NCBI RefSeq assembly: GCF_003001675.1
Contig: NZ_PVYW01000027.1
Location: forward strand, 61,922-125,921
From: Cohnella sp. SGD-V74
GTDB taxonomy: Bacteria; Bacillota; Bacilli; Paenibacillales; Paenibacillaceae
Length of the DNA stretch: 64,000 nucleotides
Direction of reading: 5' to 3'
Below, one piece after another: positions 59,882-64,000 of the stretch; within the stretch, counting starts at the first letter, position 1, and each line of letters begins with the position of its first letter. The translations under genes and the position numbers were made by a program. Below the pieces are notes generated by a model. It searched no databases. It saw nothing but the letters and a program-made list of their open reading frames with translations, and was not told where the DNA came from.

Positions 59882-60748
59882 GTGTTCAAGGATCTATTCC
59901 AGAAGAAAAAATACGCCGTCGTTCCGTCGGAACGCACGAAGAGGGACATTCCCGAAGGGCTCATGAACCGCTGCCCCAAATGCGGTCAAATCCAGCTCAG
60001 CAAAGAGCTGGAGAAAAACTTGAAGGTGTGCTCCGGCTGCGGGCATCACTATCGGTTGAACGCCTGGGAGCGCATCGCGATGACGCTCGATGAGGGGCGT
60101 CTTTTTGAGATTGACGAAAACCTGGTCTCCGAAGACCCGCTCGACTTTCCGGGCTACGCCTCCAAGCTGGAGCAGCAGAAGGCGAATTCCGGGCTGAAGG
60201 ACGCCGTCGTCACCGGTGAAGGCGAAATCGGCGGCTTCCCGGTCGTTATCGGGGTTATGAGCTTCGATTTCTTCAGCGGAAGCATGGGCTCCGTCGTCGG
60301 CGAGAAAGTGACCCGCGCCATTGAGAGAGCCACCGAGAAGAAGCTGCCGCTTGTTCTCTTCTCCACGTCGGGCGGCGCCCGGATGCAGGAGAGCATTCTC
60401 AGCTTGATGCAGATGGCCAAGACAAGCGCCGCGCTCGCCAAGTTCCATGAGCAGGGCGGCTTGTTCATCTCCGTGTTCACGGATCCGACGCTGGGCGGCG
60501 TGTCCGCAAGCTTCGCCAGCCTCGGCGACTACATTCTGGCCGAGCCGGGAGCGATCGTCGGCTTCGCCGGACGCATCGTCATCGAGCAGACGATTCGCCA
60601 GAAGCTGCCGGACAACTTCCAGACGGCCGAGTTCAACCTGAAGCACGGCCAACTGGACAAGGTCGTTCCCCGCAAGGAAATGAAAGCCATATTGACCAAG
60701 CTTCTTGATATGCATGCTTGGAAAGGAGAGCCGGCCGATGTCCAGTGA
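59882..60748 (+). CDS. accD: Acetyl-CoA carboxylase carboxyltransferase subunit beta
   Basis: 288 residues. The zinc ribbon uses Cys31, Cys34, Cys50 and Cys53. The crotonase-fold core shows FSTSGGARMQESILSLMQM and LGDYILAEPGAIVGFAG. With AccA it moves the carboxyl group from biotin to acetyl-CoA, making malonyl-CoA. GTG 59882 follows GAGGTG. It overlaps accA by 11 bases, which should keep subunits equal. Confidence 0.97.
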   Translation: MFKDLFQKKKYAVVPSERTKRDIPEGLMNRCPKCGQIQLSKELEKNLKVCSGCGHHYRLNAWERIAMTLDEGRLFEIDENLVSEDPLDFPGYASKLEQQKANSGLKDAVVTGEGEIGGFPVVIGVMSFDFFSGSMGSVVGEKVTRAIERATEKKLPLVLFSTSGGARMQESILSLMQMAKTSAALAKFHEQGGLFISVFTDPTLGGVSASFASLGDYILAEPGAIVGFAGRIVIEQTIRQKLPDNFQTAEFNLKHGQLDKVVPRKEMKAILTKLLDMHAWKGEPADVQ

Positions 60749-61703
60749 ACTGCCCTTTGAGAGGCCGCTCGCCGAATTGCGCAAGAAGATAGACGAGCTC
60801 AAGCATTTCGGCGCCGAGAAACAGATCGACTTCTCGGACGAGATCGCGAGGCTCGAAGAGCGTTACAAGCAGCTCGAGTCGGAGGTTTATGGCGGAATGA
60901 GCGCGGCCCAGATCATGCACATGGCCCGTCATCACCAGCGCCCGACGTCTCTGGATTATATTTCATTGATCTTCACCGATTTTGTCGAACTGCACGGGGA
61001 TCGGGTATTTGCGGACGATCTTGCGATCGTCGGAGGTCTGGCCAAGCTGAACGGCATGCCGGTAACGGTCGTCGGGCACCAGCGGGGCAAGGATACGAAG
61101 GACAACATCCAGCGGTTTTTCGGCAGCCCGCACCCCGAAGGCTTCCGCAAAGCGCTTCGCTTCATGCAGCAGGCGAATAAGTTCGGACGCCCGATCATCA
61201 CGCTTATCGACACGAAGGGCGCCTATCCCGGCGATACCGCGGAGGAACGCAACCAATCGGAGGCGATCGCCCGCAATCTTCTCGAGATGGCGAATTTTGG
61301 CGTGCCGATCGTCTGCGTCGTCATCGGCGAAGGCGGCAGCGGCGGCGCGCTCGCGCTCGGCGTGGGCAACCGCGTGCTGATGCTGGAGAACGCGATCTAT
61401 TCGGTCATTTCCCCGAACGGAGCCGCTTCGATTCTGTGGAAGGACGCGTCCAAGGCCGACCAGGCCGCGGAAGCGATGAAAATTACGGCGAAAGATTTGC
61501 TGGAGTTCGGCGTCATCGAAGAGATCATACCGGAGCCGCAAGGCGGGGCTCACCGGGACAAGGCCGCTCAGGCCGAGTCGATCAAAGAGGCGCTGTGGCG
61601 CAATCTGCAAGAGCTGGGCAAGCTGTCGCCGGACGAACTGAGGGAAGACCGGTATCGGAAGTTCCGCAAAGTCGGACGCTTCGGTACCGCAGAGCTGGAA
61701 TAG
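60738..61703 (+). CDS. accA: Acetyl-CoA carboxylase carboxyltransferase subunit alpha
   Basis: 321 residues with the N-terminal coiled coil (ELRKKIDELKHFG to QLESEVYGG), VGHQRGKDTKDNIQRFFG, IDTKGAYPGDTAEERNQSEA and GEGGSGGALALGVGNRVLML. ATG 60738 follows AAAGGAG inside accD. Partner of AccD. pyk follows after only 46 bases; pfkA, which usually stands between them in Bacillales, is missing. Confidence 0.97.
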   Translation: MSSELPFERPLAELRKKIDELKHFGAEKQIDFSDEIARLEERYKQLESEVYGGMSAAQIMHMARHHQRPTSLDYISLIFTDFVELHGDRVFADDLAIVGGLAKLNGMPVTVVGHQRGKDTKDNIQRFFGSPHPEGFRKALRFMQQANKFGRPIITLIDTKGAYPGDTAEERNQSEAIARNLLEMANFGVPIVCVVIGEGGSGGALALGVGNRVLMLENAIYSVISPNGAASILWKDASKADQAAEAMKITAKDLLEFGVIEEIIPEPQGGAHRDKAAQAESIKEALWRNLQELGKLSPDELREDRYRKFRKVGRFGTAELE

Positions 61704-61749
61704 CTCTCCATATATGCAACCTGGATAGATAACGGAGGAAAAAGAAATC

Positions 61750-63504
61750 ATGCGTAAAACGAAAATCGTCTGTACGATCGGACCATCCAGCGAATCGCTG
61801 GAAAATACGAAGAAGCTCATCGCCGCCGGCATGAACGTCGCCCGGCTGAACTTCTCGCACGGAGACTACGAAGAGCATGGCAACCGGATCAAGGCCATTC
61901 GCCAAGCTTCCCAGGAACTGAACAAGACCGTCGCCATCCTTCTCGACACCAAGGGACCGGAAATTCGCCTCGGCAAGCTGAAGGAAGAGCCGATCGAGCT
62001 CGTTCAAGGCGAGTACATCACCTTGACGACGGAAGAAATTCTCGGCGACATCACCCGCGTTCCGGTAACGTACAAGGATCTGCCGTCCGACGTCAGCGTC
62101 GGCTCGACGATTCTGATCGACGACGGCCTGATCGGCCTCACGGTCATTGACATTCAAGGCACCGAGATCAAGTGCCAGATCGTCAACAGCGGCCAGATCA
62201 AGAGCAAGAAAGGCGTTAACGTTCCGGGAGTGGCGATCTCCATGCCGGGTCTGACGGAGAAGGACATCAGCGACATCAAGTTCGGCATCGAAGTCGGTGT
62301 CGATTTCATCGCCGCATCTTTCGTGCGCCGCGCCAGCGACGTGCTCGAAATCCGCGAATTGCTGGAGCGTCACGACGCACGCCACATTCACATCATCTCC
62401 AAGATCGAGAACCAGCAAGGCGTCGACAACCTCGACGAGATTTTGGAAGTGTCCGACGGTCTGATGGTTGCCCGCGGCGACCTCGGCGTCGAGATTCCGG
62501 CCGAAGAAGTGCCGCTCGTTCAGAAGCTCATGATCGAGAAGTGCAACCGCGTCGGCAAGCCGGTCATTACCGCTACGCAAATGCTCGATTCCATGCAGCG
62601 CAACCCTCGTCCGACGCGCGCGGAAGCTTCCGACGTCGCCAACGCGATCTTCGACGGCACCGACGCGATCATGCTGTCCGGCGAGACGGCGGCCGGCAAA
62701 TATCCGGTCGAATCCGTAGAGACGATGGCCCGCATCGCGGAGAGCGCGGAGTCCGCGCTGCACTACCGCGAAATTTTCACGAAGCAAGCGAACGCTCAGC
62801 AGACTTCCGTAACCGAGGCGATCAGCCAGGCGGTAGCCAACTCCGCGCTTGATCTCGAGGCGAAAGCGATCGTTACTTCGACGGAGAGCGGCTATACGGC
62901 TCGCATGGTTTCCAAATACAAGCCGAAATCCCCGATTATCGCCGTGACGCCGGTGGAGCAAGTGCTTCGCCGCCTGCAGCTCGTCTGGGGCGTCATTCCG
63001 GTTAAAGGCGTGTCCGCGTCCACGACGGACGAGATGTTCGAGATCGCTGTGCAGGGCGTGCTGGACAGCGGCATCGTCCGCCTCGGCGACACGATCGTCA
63101 TTACGGCGGGCGTGCCGGTAGGCCGTTCCGGAACGACGAACCTGATCAAGATCCACAACGTCGGCGAACTGATCGCCAAAGGACAAGGCATCGGCTCCCA
63201 AAGCACGACCGGCCAAATCGTCATCGCGAATTCTCCGGAAGAAGCGAACAGCAAGATGACGTCCGGCGCCATTCTGGTCGCTCCTTCGACGGACAAGGAG
63301 TATATGCCGGCATTCGAGAAGGCGGCTGCTGTCATTACGGAGTGCGGAGGCATTACGTGCCACGCGGCTGTCGTAGGCCTTAACCTGGGCATTCCGGTTA
63401 TCGTCGGCGTGGACAACGCGACGAAGCTGCTGGAAGACGGCATGGAAGTTACGCTGTACGCCGAGCACGGCGTCATTTACTCCGGCCAAGCGAAAGTCAT
63501 GTAA
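61750..63504 (+). CDS. pyk: Pyruvate kinase with C-terminal PEP-utiliser-like domain
   Basis: 584 residues, the long Bacillus form. RKTKIVCTIGPSSES opens the TIM barrel; LDTKGPEIRLG, VARGDLGVEIPAEEVP and TATQMLDSMQRNPRPTRAE are active-site and metal segments. The regulatory C domain ends near 475, and an extra domain (GAILVAPSTDKEYMPA to ECGGITCHAAVVG) resembles the phosphohistidine domain of PEP-using enzymes, with the Thr-Cys-His motif intact. Last step of glycolysis. GGAGGAAAAAG ribosome site; terminator downstream. Confidence 0.97.
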   Translation: MRKTKIVCTIGPSSESLENTKKLIAAGMNVARLNFSHGDYEEHGNRIKAIRQASQELNKTVAILLDTKGPEIRLGKLKEEPIELVQGEYITLTTEEILGDITRVPVTYKDLPSDVSVGSTILIDDGLIGLTVIDIQGTEIKCQIVNSGQIKSKKGVNVPGVAISMPGLTEKDISDIKFGIEVGVDFIAASFVRRASDVLEIRELLERHDARHIHIISKIENQQGVDNLDEILEVSDGLMVARGDLGVEIPAEEVPLVQKLMIEKCNRVGKPVITATQMLDSMQRNPRPTRAEASDVANAIFDGTDAIMLSGETAAGKYPVESVETMARIAESAESALHYREIFTKQANAQQTSVTEAISQAVANSALDLEAKAIVTSTESGYTARMVSKYKPKSPIIAVTPVEQVLRRLQLVWGVIPVKGVSASTTDEMFEIAVQGVLDSGIVRLGDTIVITAGVPVGRSGTTNLIKIHNVGELIAKGQGIGSQSTTGQIVIANSPEEANSKMTSGAILVAPSTDKEYMPAFEKAAAVITECGGITCHAAVVGLNLGIPVIVGVDNATKLLEDGMEVTLYAEHGVIYSGQAKVM

Positions 63505-63522
63505 TTAACGGAACGGGTATAT

Positions 63523-63555
63523 AAAAATCCCTGCGGCCTTGCCGCGGGGATTTTT
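63523..63555 (+). terminator. Terminator of pyk
   Basis: AAAAATCCCTGCGGC pairs with GCCGCGGGGATTTTT around a short loop. The T-run is part of the right arm. Confidence 0.9.
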
Positions 63556-63984
63556 GTCCCCATATCAGCGTATATAATCACTCTTCTATTTCAGAAAATT
63601 TGTTAAGGTAAGCTTATATTATGGAGGCAACGTACAAAAGCATATTCAAGAGAACTGGCGAGGCGATTGGGCAAGTCCAATGTGGCAATATGGAACACCC
63701 AATGTGTAATACCCAAGATTGTAGTGCGGCTGTAGAGATCCGGCACCGGAGTTTATCGTTCTCCGCCTGTTTTGCCGCTATCCCGTCCACTCAGTTTGTC
63801 TGCACGACATTTTGAATACGTGCGTAGCGCCTTTTCCTCTTTTGCGGGTATCCCGTCCACTCAGTTTGTCTGCACGACATTTTGAATACGTGCGTAGCGC
63901 TTTTTTGGAGTGCTACGATAAAAATGCAGTCGAAAAACACCCTCGTATGAAATAAAATGAAAGCTAACGAGGGAGCGAACGAAA
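63556..63984. other. Non-coding stretch before the last gene
   Basis: About 430 bases. A TATAAT lies at 63573-63578 without a good -35. A 64-codon frame at 63621-63815 has no convincing ribosome site or protein-like pattern and runs into the repeat below; I do not call it a gene. AT content rises relative to the flanks, and a 70-bp repeat fills the right half. It may be the edge of a mobile element. Confidence 0.4.
63779..63900 (+). repeat. Tandem repeat, 52 identical bases at a 70-bp period
   Basis: TATCCCGTCCACTCAGTTTG begins a 52-base block found at 63779-63830 and again at 63849-63900 without mismatch. The 18 bases between blocks are loosely conserved with the bases before the first block. 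Possible element-end or integration-site duplication. Confidence 0.85.
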
Positions 63985-64000
63985 ATGAATCGATACGACA
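63985..64000 (+). CDS. Partial CDS at window end
   Basis: ATG 63985 is preceded by GAGGGAG at a usable distance. Only MNRYD is visible before the window ends. Some IS3-type transposase OrfA proteins begin similarly, but five residues cannot support an assignment. Confidence 0.4.

Noticed and set aside
63621..63815. 64-codon ORF after pyk
   Set aside because: No ribosome site fitting the start and no protein-like pattern; its 3' end lies in the tandem repeat.

Overview
The window looks like a chromosomal segment of an endospore-forming member of the Paenibacillaceae (Paenibacillus, Cohnella or a close relative). It is GC-rich by eye. It carries the Bacillales block ytoI-ytpI, ytrI-ytrH, dnaE, accD-accA, pyk, a 74-residue GerE homologue, a YhcN/YlaJ-type sporulation lipoprotein, two CgeB-like proteins, a FapR-type operator before fabH and Spo0A-type boxes. 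Starts are often TTG or GTG behind a strong Shine-Dalgarno sequence, and many genes join through ATGA/GTGA overlaps. No rRNA, tRNA, CRISPR array or intact insertion sequence was seen.

Layout. (1) 1-3050: tail of a probable ABC substrate-binding protein, psd, a CotSA-like glycosyltransferase and an ArsR-type regulator. (2) 3160-10850: one gene for a 2541-residue protein built from 113 in-register 20-residue units, behind a SigK-type promoter. (3) 10950-13160: an AT-richer BlaI/BlaR1-type regulator pair with its own operators. (4) 13340-20830: a tightly packed operon-like run of glycosyltransferases, a nucleotidyltransferase, a GT-D protein, three small paralogous helical proteins and a Lys/Arg/Gly-rich protein. 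(5) 20870-29100: SLH protein, copper-amine-oxidase-N-like stalk protein and a 2117-residue secreted PKD-type protein behind a long leader. (6) 29170-42210: two CgeB-like proteins, more glycosyltransferases, a dehydratase/reductase/2-epimerase cassette for an N-acetyl-6-deoxyhexosamine and two SDR enzymes. (7) 42240-46010: FapR-controlled fabH, a sporulation lipoprotein, gerE, a decayed germinant-receptor operon and a crystallin-like protein. (8) 46030-49110: a cupredoxin lipoprotein and a ba3-type oxidase operon, each behind an FNR/CRP-type box centred at -41.5. (9) 49260-54870: two surface proteins of unknown role, a histidine kinase with a Spo0A-box array, and the ytoI/ytpI/ytrI/ytrH genes. 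(10) 55020-64000: dnaE, an esterase, accDA, pyk, a 70-bp tandem repeat and the start of one more gene.

Best candidate for an undescribed system: regions 2, 4 and 6 together. A giant Ser/Thr-rich repeat protein and gerE share the same AC-N17-CATATGATA promoter, which points to late mother-cell expression. The glycosyltransferase island supplies sugars and transferases. Proteins across the island repeatedly carry the same two tags: a Lys/Arg-rich low-complexity tract, and short runs of (Y/F/R)-x-x-G tetrads. My inference is a spore-surface glycoprotein assembly in which the repeat protein is the scaffold or substrate and the tagged enzymes are targeted to, or built into, the spore surface. The tags, repeats and promoters are visible in the sequence; the function is inferred.
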